64,000 nt of DNA from Bacteroidales bacterium. GTDB taxonomy: Bacteria; Bacteroidota; Bacteroidia; Bacteroidales; Muribaculaceae. The DNA is taken from contig JAAVFJ010000017.1 of NCBI GenBank assembly GCA_014800845.1, forward strand, positions 1-64,000, written 5' to 3'. This document shows, piece by piece, positions 19,995 through 27,982 of the stretch. The notes beneath the pieces are model-generated. The model saw only the letters and a program-made list of their open reading frames with translations, did no database searches and had not been told where the DNA came from. The first letter of the stretch is position 1. Every line of letters starts with the position of its first letter. A program made the position numbers and the translations under genes.

Positions 19995-21938
19995 ATGCGT
20001 AACATCCATTCACTGCTCATAATCTGCTTGCTGTTGCTCAGCGCCCTGTGCTACTCATGCGCCAACATGGGTATGCCCTCAGGTGGTCCGCGCGACGAGG
20101 ACCCTCCCCGTTTCGTCTCCTCCAATCCCCCTGCCGGCGCCACTAATTTCCATGGCAACCGCGTGGAATTGCTCTTCAATGAGCTCGTAAATGTGAAGGA
20201 CGCCTTCTCGAAAGTAACCGTTTCTCCCCCCGGCGACGGCACCCCCCGCGTCTCCACCTCCGGACGCCGAGTGATTGTGCAATTCCCCGACACGCTTGCC
20301 TCCGCCACTACCTACACCATTGATTTCGGCAACTCCATAGAGGACAACAACGAGTCTAACCCTCTCGGAGCTTTCGCCTTCAGCTTCTCTACCGGCAGCG
20401 AGCTCGACTCGCTGCGCATAGCCGGCGTGGCTCTCGACGCCTATACCCTCGAGCCTCAGCAGGGCATGCTGATAGGTGTGCACCCTGCCGACGCTCCCGA
20501 CTCCGCGCTAACCACCCTCCGCTTCCTCCGCGCCACGAAGACCGACGACATGGGGCGCTTCGTAATCCGCGGCCTGAAGCAGATTCCTTACAACCTCTTC
20601 GCCCTCGGCGACCTCAACAACGACTACCGCCGCGACAATCCCGCAGAGCTCTTAGCGTTCTATCCCACCCCGATTCTGCCTCACTGCGAGCAGGCCGTGA
20701 CCACCGACTCCATCTACAACATGCTGACCGGTGCCGTGGACACCGTGGTGGAGCGAACTTACACCCGCTTCCTGCCTAATAATCTGCTGCTCAGTGTGTT
20801 TGATGAGGGCTATAAGCCGCAGTATCTCGTGAAGTACGAGCGCCCCGACTCCTCGCGCCTCAGCTTCATTTTCAATGCCGCAGCCCCGGAATTCCCCTCG
20901 CTGGAGATAATAAATATATCCGATGAGCCGGCCATGCGTCTGGAATACTCCCAGCACCGCGACTCGATCACCTACTGGCTTTCCGACCCCCGCTTCATCT
21001 CTGCCGACACGCTGCGTGTGAAGCTCACCTACATGCAGACCGGTGCCGATAAACTCCTGGCCGAGCGCACCGACACCCTTACGCTCACCAAGCCCAAGGT
21101 GCGCAAACGCTCCGGACGTCGCACAAAGGAGCAGCTCCGCGCCGACTCCATAGCTGAAGAGAAAGCCAAGCTGCTCGGGGTGACCATCACCCCGCAGGGA
21201 AACCTGGAGATTTACCAGCGTCCGCGCATAGAATTTTCGGAACCGGTGAGCCGCCTTGACACCACCATGCTGCATCTTGAGATGAAGCAGGACACCCTCT
21301 GGATTCCTCAGCCCCTGGGCGTGCTGATCCCCGACACCACCTCAGCTTCACGCCGATGGCTGCTTGACTTCCCCCCGGCCTTTGGCGAGACTTACCGCCT
21401 CACGGTCGACTCTCTGGCTGCTGAAAGCTACCGTGGACGCTTCAACGGCGAGGCTAAGGTCATGTTTAAAGTAAAGGAGCGCGCCGACTACGCCTCCCTA
21501 ACGCTACGCTTTACCCCCGACACCATTCATGGATTTGTGGAGGTGCTCAACAGCGGCGACAATGTGGTGCAACGTGCCCCCGTGGTCAATGGCGTGGCTC
21601 ACTTCCCCTGGCTGGCCCCGGCCGATTACTATGCCCGCTTCGTGGCAGACAACGACAGCAACGGCCTCTTTACCCCCGGCAACTACGCTGAGCGCCGGCA
21701 GCCCGAAGAGGTGTTCTACTACCCCGGACTCCTCAGCCTCAAGCGCCATGACCGCTCCGAAAAATGGGACCTCTACTCCACACCCGTAGACAGTCAGAAG
21801 CCGCGCGCCATAGTGAAGAACAAACCTCAGTCCGCCAAGCGCCGCACCACCGGCGAGGAGCTCCCCGAGGAAGAGGAGGATGACACCTTCGACGTAAACT
21901 CCAACCCCTTCGCAACCCCCTCCACCCGCCGCCGATAA
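19995..21938 (+). CDS. Ig-like (Big_5) domain lipoprotein
   Basis: 647 residues. The signal peptide ends in a lipobox at Cys22 (CYSC). A conserved N-terminal SGGPRDEDPPR motif leads into a Big_5-type Ig-like domain (about 40-135, with FNELVNVKD and TTYTIDFGNSIEDNN). Further beta-sandwich segments follow, then a low-complexity acidic and basic tail. This architecture is widespread in Bacteroidetes as a conserved envelope lipoprotein of unknown role. No enzyme motif is seen. It starts after the tRNA/rpsT terminator, and a Fic gene follows 36 bases downstream; they may be co-transcribed. Confidence 0.8.
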   Translation: MRNIHSLLIICLLLLSALCYSCANMGMPSGGPRDEDPPRFVSSNPPAGATNFHGNRVELLFNELVNVKDAFSKVTVSPPGDGTPRVSTSGRRVIVQFPDTLASATTYTIDFGNSIEDNNESNPLGAFAFSFSTGSELDSLRIAGVALDAYTLEPQQGMLIGVHPADAPDSALTTLRFLRATKTDDMGRFVIRGLKQIPYNLFALGDLNNDYRRDNPAELLAFYPTPILPHCEQAVTTDSIYNMLTGAVDTVVERTYTRFLPNNLLLSVFDEGYKPQYLVKYERPDSSRLSFIFNAAAPEFPSLEIINISDEPAMRLEYSQHRDSITYWLSDPRFISADTLRVKLTYMQTGADKLLAERTDTLTLTKPKVRKRSGRRTKEQLRADSIAEEKAKLLGVTITPQGNLEIYQRPRIEFSEPVSRLDTTMLHLEMKQDTLWIPQPLGVLIPDTTSASRRWLLDFPPAFGETYRLTVDSLAAESYRGRFNGEAKVMFKVKERADYASLTLRFTPDTIHGFVEVLNSGDNVVQRAPVVNGVAHFPWLAPADYYARFVADNDSNGLFTPGNYAERRQPEEVFYYPGLLSLKRHDRSEKWDLYSTPVDSQKPRAIVKNKPQSAKRRTTGEELPEEEEDDTFDVNSNPFATPSTRRR

Positions 21939-21974
21939 TGCTCGCGGCTGCCGGATTGCAAAACTCACAAGGCA

Positions 21975-22775
21975 ATGGACAAGAATCTCGACATACAGAT
22001 TGATGAGGCGCTTAAGGCTTATAGGGCTTCGGGCGTGGAGTCGCAGGTAGACTATCAGAAGTTCTACCTCTACTCCATTGTGACACATTCCACTGCAATC
22101 GAGGGCTCTACAGTGACTGAAATTGAAAACCAACTGCTTTTCGATGAGGGGATTACGGCAAAGAGTCGCTCGCTTGTGGAGCAGATGATGAATGTAGACC
22201 TCAAGGATGCTTACATTCACGCGCTGAGCACAGCCGGCGAGAATCCGCGCTTCACTCCCGGCCTGTTGCAGCAGCTGTCGGCCCTGGTGATGCGACGAAC
22301 CGGCAGCGAATACTCCACGCTTGCCGGCAAATTCGATTCATCGAAAGGGGAGTTCCGGCTCTGCAATGTCAGCGCCGGCATAGGGGGACGAAGCTATCTG
22401 GCTTACGCTAAGGTCCCGCGGGGTGTAGATGAATTTTGCCGATGGCTGAACGCTGAGATTGCCACGGTGAGCCGGGCGGACGTAGCCGCATGCTATCGGC
22501 TGAGCTTCGAGGCTCACTTCCGACTTGTAACCATCCACCCCTGGGTAGATGGCAACGGGCGCACCGCGCGACTGCTCATGAACATGATTCAGTGGCAGTT
22601 AGGCCTTGTCCCCTCCATTGTCAGAAAAGAGGATAAGGGGGAGTATATCCAAGCATTGGTGGACAGCCGCGAGAATGATGATTCCTCCATAGCGCAGGAC
22701 ATGATGATGCGTCACCATATAGCTAACCTCAATAGCCGCGTGGCAGAGTATCGGGAGAGTACCGATAGGGATTGA
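21975..22775 (+). CDS. Fic family protein (probable AMPylator, self-inhibited class II)
   Basis: 266 residues. The catalytic motif HPWVDGNGRTAR (188-199) matches HPFx[D/E]GNGRxxR with all key residues, so nucleotidyl transfer (usually AMP from ATP to a Tyr, Ser or Thr hydroxyl) is expected. An N-terminal inhibitory motif STAIEG (39-44; S/TxxxE[G/N]) lies before the Fic core, as in class II enzymes that block their own ATP site. The protein is cytoplasmic with no signal peptide. No separate antitoxin gene is adjacent, consistent with in-cis inhibition. The target is unknown. A GC-rich hairpin at 22796-22837 lies between it and the convergent aminotransferase gene. Confidence 0.9.
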   Translation: MDKNLDIQIDEALKAYRASGVESQVDYQKFYLYSIVTHSTAIEGSTVTEIENQLLFDEGITAKSRSLVEQMMNVDLKDAYIHALSTAGENPRFTPGLLQQLSALVMRRTGSEYSTLAGKFDSSKGEFRLCNVSAGIGGRSYLAYAKVPRGVDEFCRWLNAEIATVSRADVAACYRLSFEAHFRLVTIHPWVDGNGRTARLLMNMIQWQLGLVPSIVRKEDKGEYIQALVDSRENDDSSIAQDMMMRHHIANLNSRVAEYRESTDRD

Positions 22776-22795
22776 ACGGAGGCAGGCATACAGCG

Positions 22796-22837
22796 ACCCC
22801 GCGCCGATTGGTCCTTGGAGGATGGTCGGCGCGGGGT
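22796..22837. terminator. Hairpin between convergent genes, possible bidirectional terminator
   Basis: ACCCCGCGCCGA (22796-22807) pairs perfectly with TCGGCGCGGGGT (22826-22837), an 12-bp GC-rich stem between the convergent Fic and aminotransferase genes. Neither side has a long T run, so termination efficiency is uncertain. Confidence 0.5.
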
Positions 22838-22860
22838 TTGCTATGTTGCGCGGTGGATGA

Positions 22861-24057
22861 TTATTTCAGCAGGGCGGTTGCCTCCTTGATGCGGGTGAGC
22901 GCGCGGCGTATGTCGTCGTCGCTCAGCGCGTAGCTGAGGCGGATGTAGCCGGGGGCACAGAATGCCGCGCCGTCTACTGTGGCTACATTAGCTTTTTCAA
23001 GCAGATACATGCTATAGTCGCCGCTGGTGGCTATCACTTTGCCCTCGGGGGTCTGCTTGCCTAACACTTTCTCTACCTTGGGGAAGAGATAGAACGCACC
23101 GTCGGGGCGATTGATTTCCCACCCGTCTATTTCAGAAGCGAGCTCCACAATCAGGTCGCGACGGCGGCGGAAAGCCACACACATCTCCTTCACGCACTCC
23201 TGGCTGCCGGCGTAAGCTGCCTCGGCGGCCTTCTGCGCTATTGATGATGCGCCGCTGGTGTACTGCCCCTGAAGCTTTGTCACAGCCTTGGCAATGGGGG
23301 CGGGGGCGGCAAGATAGCCTATGCGCCAGCCTGTCATGGCGTAAGCCTTGCTGACACCGTTGATCACAATCGTGCGGTCGGCCACTTCCGGGAAGGTGCC
23401 TATGCTTGTCAGCTTCGCGTCCATGAAGTTGATATGCTCATAAATCTCATCGGCCAGCACCACCACCTCTTCGTGTCTGCCGAGCACTTCAGCCAGCGCT
23501 TTGAGCTCCTCGCGGGAGTAGACGGCACCGGTGGGGTTGGAGGGTGAGTTAAACATAATCAGGCGGGTCTTGGGGGTGATGGCTGCCTCAAGCTGCTCGG
23601 GGGTAATCTTGAAGTTCTGCTCCACACCGGCGTGCACGGTCACAACCTTGCCACCCGCGAGCTTCACCATCTCCACATAGCTGACCCAAGCGGGCACGGG
23701 GATGATTACTTCGTCGCCGGGATTCACGCACGCCAGCACGGCATTGCAGAGCTCCTGCTTGGCGCCGTTGCCCACAACTACCTGCTCGGGCGCATAGTTC
23801 AGATTGTTTTCCTCCCGGAGCTTGCGGCTCACCTCCTTGCGCAGGCTCAGGTAGCCGGCCACGGGGGTGTAGCGTGAGAAATTCTGATCCACAGCCTCCT
23901 TGGCAGCCTCCTTGATGTGGTGGGGGGTGTCGAAGTCCGGTTCACCTACACTCATATTGATTACATCCACGCCGGCAGCACGGAGCTCATTGCTTTTCTG
24001 CGACATAGCCAAAGTGGCCGAGGGGGATAATTGCTGGATACGCTCTGATATCTGCAT
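22861..24057 (-). CDS. Pyridoxal-phosphate aminotransferase, aspartate aminotransferase type
   Basis: 398 residues, class I/II (subgroup Ib) aminotransferase. SVGEPDFDTP is near the N-terminus, FNSPSNPTGAVYS (about 168-180) binds the substrate and cofactor, ADEIYEHI carries the cofactor-contacting Asp and Tyr, and the PLP lysine lies in SKAYAMTGWRIGY (about 236). It most likely interconverts aspartate and 2-oxoglutarate with oxaloacetate and glutamate; some relatives also use prephenate or other acids. Single gene with its own promoter (24091-24122). Confidence 0.92.
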   Translation of the reverse strand: MQISERIQQLSPSATLAMSQKSNELRAAGVDVINMSVGEPDFDTPHHIKEAAKEAVDQNFSRYTPVAGYLSLRKEVSRKLREENNLNYAPEQVVVGNGAKQELCNAVLACVNPGDEVIIPVPAWVSYVEMVKLAGGKVVTVHAGVEQNFKITPEQLEAAITPKTRLIMFNSPSNPTGAVYSREELKALAEVLGRHEEVVVLADEIYEHINFMDAKLTSIGTFPEVADRTIVINGVSKAYAMTGWRIGYLAAPAPIAKAVTKLQGQYTSGASSIAQKAAEAAYAGSQECVKEMCVAFRRRRDLIVELASEIDGWEINRPDGAFYLFPKVEKVLGKQTPEGKVIATSGDYSMYLLEKANVATVDGAAFCAPGYIRLSYALSDDDIRRALTRIKEATALLK

Positions 24058-24090
24058 GATGATTCTATGTGTTTTAAATGGTTTTATCCG

Positions 24091-24122
24091 CGAAATTAAG
24101 CAATTATCCGTGATTCTCCAAA
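24091..24122 (-). promoter_or_regulatory. Promoter of the aminotransferase gene
   Basis: On the minus strand, TTTG (plus 24119-24122) and TAATTTCG (plus 24091-24098, one mismatch to TAnnTTTG) are separated by 20 bases. Confidence 0.5.
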
Positions 24123-24216
24123 TTTGCCGGGCAGCTTGTGAAAAAATCTCAAAATCATAGGGGAAATTTGTATTTATTTTATTACTTTTGTGCGACTAAT
24201 TAACTTCGCTTTACTT

Positions 24217-25668
24217 ATGAAAAAGATTTATTGTAACTTAGCGTTGCTGGCTACCATGCTGGTGATGCTATTCGGTCTCGGCGCATGCTCCGATGATGCG
24301 GAGTCTCTGCTCGAAACGGTGCCGGCTGACTCCCAGGTGGTGGTGACCATCGACGGAGATGAATGGCTCAAAAGTATTGACTACAAGAACCGGGATGGCA
24401 AGCCCACCTTCTGCCCCGAGATGGACAAGCTGCTGAAGACCACCGGCGTGGACCACGCTATGGTCAACAATGTGGCTGATGCCCTTGAGCTCACCGAGAA
24501 GGTGTTCGTACTCTTTGTCAATGGCCAGGACGCCTTCCTGACTTTCAATGTGAAAGATGCCGACAAGTTCCGCGCGTGGGTGGAAAAGCATGGAGGCAAG
24601 AGCTTTGCCGATGAGGGTAAGGGCTTCTACCGCCTCAGCTCCGGCGATTTTGTGATGAAAGACAAGCAGGTGTGGGCTTCGCTCAGCGGCAAGATTGAGA
24701 CGGACCGTGTGGAGCGCTTCCTCGACCTCGGCAAGAAGAATCGTTTCAGCGAAAAATTCTCCGGCATAGCATCATCCATGACCGGCTCCGGCCGACTCAT
24801 TTCCGGCTTTTTGAATATCAATGAAGTGTTCTCGTTGCTGCATAAGATAGGGGAGACTCAGACGGCTGCGCAGATGCAGTTTGCGCTGGGCATGGCCTTC
24901 AAGGATGCCGCATATCTCACCTTTGATGCCTCCGTCTCTTCCGACAAATCTGAGAGCTCACTGCGCGTGCTCAACAAGGATGAGGAGCCCGCAGAGTTCC
25001 TGATTCCCATGAGCCGCATCAACACAGCGGCCATGAACAAGATAGACAATCGTGCTTTCTGCGTGGGCGCTATCGACATCTCTCCCGACCTCACCAACAT
25101 GCTCGGCTGCCTCATGAAGACTTACGGCTCCACCATGGGTCCCGAAGAGCGCGCAGTGGCCGACACCTTCCTGTCGATGCAGGGCACCTCGGCTTTCTCA
25201 GTAAATAATGCCGACGAAGTGCTCGTTTCGCTCGGCTTTAAGAACCCGGAAAAGGCTCAGGCTGCCGCCGGCATTATCAAGGGTTTCACAAGCGGCAGCA
25301 TGCGCGTGGGCACTACCGGCAACTTCGTGGTGGTGGGCACAGGCAAGGCGGCTAACGCCGGCTCTTCTCCCAAAGGCTTCGGGGATGCCTACATAGCTCT
25401 TTACTTTGATTACGCCAACCCCTCGATGAAGGATATCATGCCGGTAGATTGCTCCGACATGGGCACCGTGCTCATGACTCTCGAGCCTGACGGCAAGGGC
25501 GCCAAGCTCAAAAGTGTCTGGAACGTGAATAAGCCTATCTGCACAGCTCTGCGTCTGGCCAATGCCTATCTCGACATGATGAGCGCTCCCCGCAGCTTCA
25601 GCTACGAGGATATGGACGAGGAGCCCTATTTCGGCGACGACTCTACAGCAATCGATTTTGAACTCTGA
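24217..25668 (+). CDS. Bacteroidales lipoprotein of unknown function (DUF4836-like), ABC-module partner
   Basis: 483 residues from the ATG at 24217. The lipobox LGAC puts the acylated Cys at residue 24. The mature part starts with VPADSQVVVTIDGDEW, reminiscent of DUF4836-type Bacteroidales lipoproteins, with repeated alpha/beta segments and an acidic C-terminus. No catalytic motif is seen. A TACTTTTG box at 24183-24190 may be its -7 element. Its TGA overlaps the ATG of the next gene, an ABC ATPase, by one base, so the lipoprotein, ATPase and permease are translated together and probably act together. Being lipid-anchored, it could be the periplasmic or outer-membrane acceptor of the transporter. 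Confidence 0.75.
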   Translation: MKKIYCNLALLATMLVMLFGLGACSDDAESLLETVPADSQVVVTIDGDEWLKSIDYKNRDGKPTFCPEMDKLLKTTGVDHAMVNNVADALELTEKVFVLFVNGQDAFLTFNVKDADKFRAWVEKHGGKSFADEGKGFYRLSSGDFVMKDKQVWASLSGKIETDRVERFLDLGKKNRFSEKFSGIASSMTGSGRLISGFLNINEVFSLLHKIGETQTAAQMQFALGMAFKDAAYLTFDASVSSDKSESSLRVLNKDEEPAEFLIPMSRINTAAMNKIDNRAFCVGAIDISPDLTNMLGCLMKTYGSTMGPEERAVADTFLSMQGTSAFSVNNADEVLVSLGFKNPEKAQAAAGIIKGFTSGSMRVGTTGNFVVVGTGKAANAGSSPKGFGDAYIALYFDYANPSMKDIMPVDCSDMGTVLMTLEPDGKGAKLKSVWNVNKPICTALRLANAYLDMMSAPRSFSYEDMDEEPYFGDDSTAIDFEL

Positions 25669-26312
25669 TGCAATCAATCACCCTCAAAAATGTTCGTCCG
25701 CGGGTCTTTGAAGATGAGGATCTTAGTCTCTCGCAGGTGTGGGACACTGACCTCGTCTTCACCCGCGGACAGACCTATGTGGTCGAAGCCCCCAGCGGCA
25801 CCGGCAAGAGCAGTCTCTGCGCATATATATATGGTAACCGCCGCGACTACACCGGCCACATCCGCTTCGATGACCGCGACATAAGCACCATCACCCCCGG
25901 CGAATGGCAGAAGCTGCGCCGCACCGAGCTGGCTTATCTGCCGCAGGAGCTCGACCTCTTTCCGGAGCTTACGGCCATGCAGAACCTGTGTCTGAAGAAT
26001 GACCTCACCGGTCATCTGCCCCACAGCCGTCTGCGCGAATGGATGGAGGCTCTCGGCCTGGCCGACAGAATGGATTTCCCCGTAGGCAAAATGTCAATAG
26101 GTCAGCAGCAGCGAGTGGCCATAATCAGGTCTATCTGTCAGCCATTCAGCTTCTTGCTGATTGATGAACCGGTCAGCCACCTCGATGCCCGCAATAATGC
26201 GCTGGCTGCCGAAATCATCATGACCGAAGCGCGTCGCCAGAACGCAGCCGTCATAGCTACTTCCGTGGGCAACCGCATAGGCATCCCCACCGACACCGAG
26301 CTTCATCTCTGA
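25668..26312 (+). CDS. ABC transporter ATP-binding protein with altered H-loop
   Basis: 214 residues. Walker A APSGTGKSS (about 41-49), Q-loop YLPQELDLFPELTA, a signature variant MSIGQQQR (instead of LSGGQQQR) and Walker B FLLIDEPVSHLD are present. The H-loop histidine (normally in a THD-like motif) is replaced: the sequence reads VIATSVGNR. This suggests slow or unusual ATP hydrolysis. It belongs to the LolD/FtsE-like group by size and by its neighbour, an FtsX-like permease 12 bases downstream. Its start overlaps the upstream lipoprotein stop. Confidence 0.85.
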   Translation: MQSITLKNVRPRVFEDEDLSLSQVWDTDLVFTRGQTYVVEAPSGTGKSSLCAYIYGNRRDYTGHIRFDDRDISTITPGEWQKLRRTELAYLPQELDLFPELTAMQNLCLKNDLTGHLPHSRLREWMEALGLADRMDFPVGKMSIGQQQRVAIIRSICQPFSFLLIDEPVSHLDARNNALAAEIIMTEARRQNAAVIATSVGNRIGIPTDTELHL

Positions 26313-26324
26313 TTCCCCCTCCCT

Positions 26325-27515
26325 ATGAAAAAGATACTCCGCCATCTGCTTCATCGCAACCTCTCCGCCGCTCAGCTTATAGGCTTCGTACTCAGCAACT
26401 TCACGGGCCTGGCAATAGTAATACTGGGCGTGCAGTTCTTCGTAGACGCGCGCCCCATCTGGGACGACGAAGAGAGCTTCATCCGCAAAGATTACCTCGT
26501 AATCAACAAGAGGATAACGGCTGCCAATACCCTCGGCCGGGAGGCCAGCAACTTCACTCCGGCGGAAATCAAAGACCTGGGCGAGCAGCCCTGGGTGCGC
26601 AGGGTAGGGGAGTTCACCTCCGCCAACTATCGCATCTACGCCTCCGTCAACACCGGCGGCCACTCCATGAGCACCTACATGTTTCTGGAGTCCATCCCCA
26701 CCTCATTTATAGATGTAGCCGGCACTGACTGGGAGTTTCATCCCGGCGACAAGAGTGTGCCCATCATCATCTCCAAGGACTATCTGAGCCTCTATAACTT
26801 CGGCTTCGCAAGCACCGTGGGTATGCCCACTGTGAGCGAATCGGCCATTAAATCAATACCCCTCACTCTGGCCATCCGCCCCGACAACGGTCGCGCACCC
26901 CTCGACATGGAGGCACACATCGTGGGCTTCTCCAACCGCCTCAACACCATACTGGTGCCCGAGTCCTTCATGACCTGGAGCAATGCCACCTACGGCGAGG
27001 GACCCACCCCGCCACCCTCCCGCCTGATTGTAGACGTAAGCTCGCCGGGCGACGTGAAAATCAATGAGTATCTGGAGGCCCACGGCCTTGAAGTGGCCGG
27101 CGACAAGAGCGGTTCGCAGGCATCGTTTCTGGTCAACGTGATAGCCGGCGTGGCCCTGATGGTCGGCATACTCATCACAGTGTTGTCATTCTTCATACTG
27201 CTCCTCTCCGTGAGCCTCATCATGCAGAAAAACCGGCAGAAGATCCACTCCCTCATCATGCTTGGCGTGGAACTCTCCGACATCTCCGGCGTCTACGTCC
27301 GCATAGTGGCGGGTGTAAACCTGCTCGCGTTCCTGCTGGCAATAGGGGGCATGCTTCTGCTGCGCGGCAGCTACCTGCCCTCGCTGCAGGGAATGGGGGG
27401 CGCCGCCGGCAACGTGCTTCCCAGCCTCGCGGTGGGCGCCCTGCTCACTCTTCTGCTGATAGTATTCAACGTAATCAGCATCCGCCGCCGCGTCAGCCGC
27501 GCCTTCCTGAATTAG
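26325..27515 (+). CDS. FtsX/MacB-like ABC transporter permease
   Basis: 396 residues. One transmembrane segment near the N-terminus (about 18-38) is followed by a large periplasmic domain of about 220 residues. Three further transmembrane segments lie in the last 140 residues (about 265-295, 320-345 and 360-388). This is the MacB/LolC/FtsX topology of mechanotransmission permeases, which move or sense envelope molecules rather than small solutes. It is the last gene of a lipoprotein-ATPase-permease operon. Substrate unknown; lipoprotein or envelope stress functions are possible. Confidence 0.82.
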   Translation: MKKILRHLLHRNLSAAQLIGFVLSNFTGLAIVILGVQFFVDARPIWDDEESFIRKDYLVINKRITAANTLGREASNFTPAEIKDLGEQPWVRRVGEFTSANYRIYASVNTGGHSMSTYMFLESIPTSFIDVAGTDWEFHPGDKSVPIIISKDYLSLYNFGFASTVGMPTVSESAIKSIPLTLAIRPDNGRAPLDMEAHIVGFSNRLNTILVPESFMTWSNATYGEGPTPPPSRLIVDVSSPGDVKINEYLEAHGLEVAGDKSGSQASFLVNVIAGVALMVGILITVLSFFILLLSVSLIMQKNRQKIHSLIMLGVELSDISGVYVRIVAGVNLLAFLLAIGGMLLLRGSYLPSLQGMGGAAGNVLPSLAVGALLTLLLIVFNVISIRRRVSRAFLN

Positions 27516-27982
27516 ACTTTCACAGGTTTTGCGGCTGTAGAGAGCCGGCTCAACAAATCTTTAAATGTTAAAAAAACTAAAAAGAGGTGTTAAAACTTTA
27601 TTGAGGCGTAACATTTCTCCACACATTTTGACTATATTTGTGCCAAATTTGGTTTTGTGTTAACGCTTAATAACATTTTAGCACCGTGAAATCTATCCTG
27701 GTGTCCCGTAAGTATGTGACTCACACTTATTTATATGCAAGTGGGAGAAGTGTGCCTGCAAAATCGGGAGCCGGGTTGGTAGACTCAGTTTCCTGATGGA
27801 GGGCACCAAAAGCAAGAATTCACTCCTTAAAGCAAAAATGCGTTTAAGCCCGAGCCGTAAAAGCAAGTTATCAATCTCGCAATTTCGTGCTCTGCAAACG
27901 TAGAACCAATTCATGTTGACCCAATAGACTAAATACAATTAACTAAATTATAAACCTCTTGTAGAACTAAAAGAATTCTTGC
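27516..27982 (+). promoter_or_regulatory. Promoter and long, possibly structured leader of the Sus-like operon
   Basis: TATATTTG at 27633-27640 matches the -7 element; no well-placed -33 element is visible. That would give a leader of about 335 bases before the SusC ATG at 27983. The leader can fold: GGTGTCCC (27699-27706) with GGGCACC (27802-27808) encloses a hairpin CACACTT (27722-27728) / AAGTGTG (27748-27754). No known riboswitch family was recognised. No protein gene is supported in this stretch. Confidence 0.5.

Noticed and set aside
22789..22860. Relation of this hairpin to the GCGCCGA motifs near 7720 and 62105
   Set aside because: The shared string is only about 10 bases in GC-rich sequence and the contexts differ, so chance is likely.
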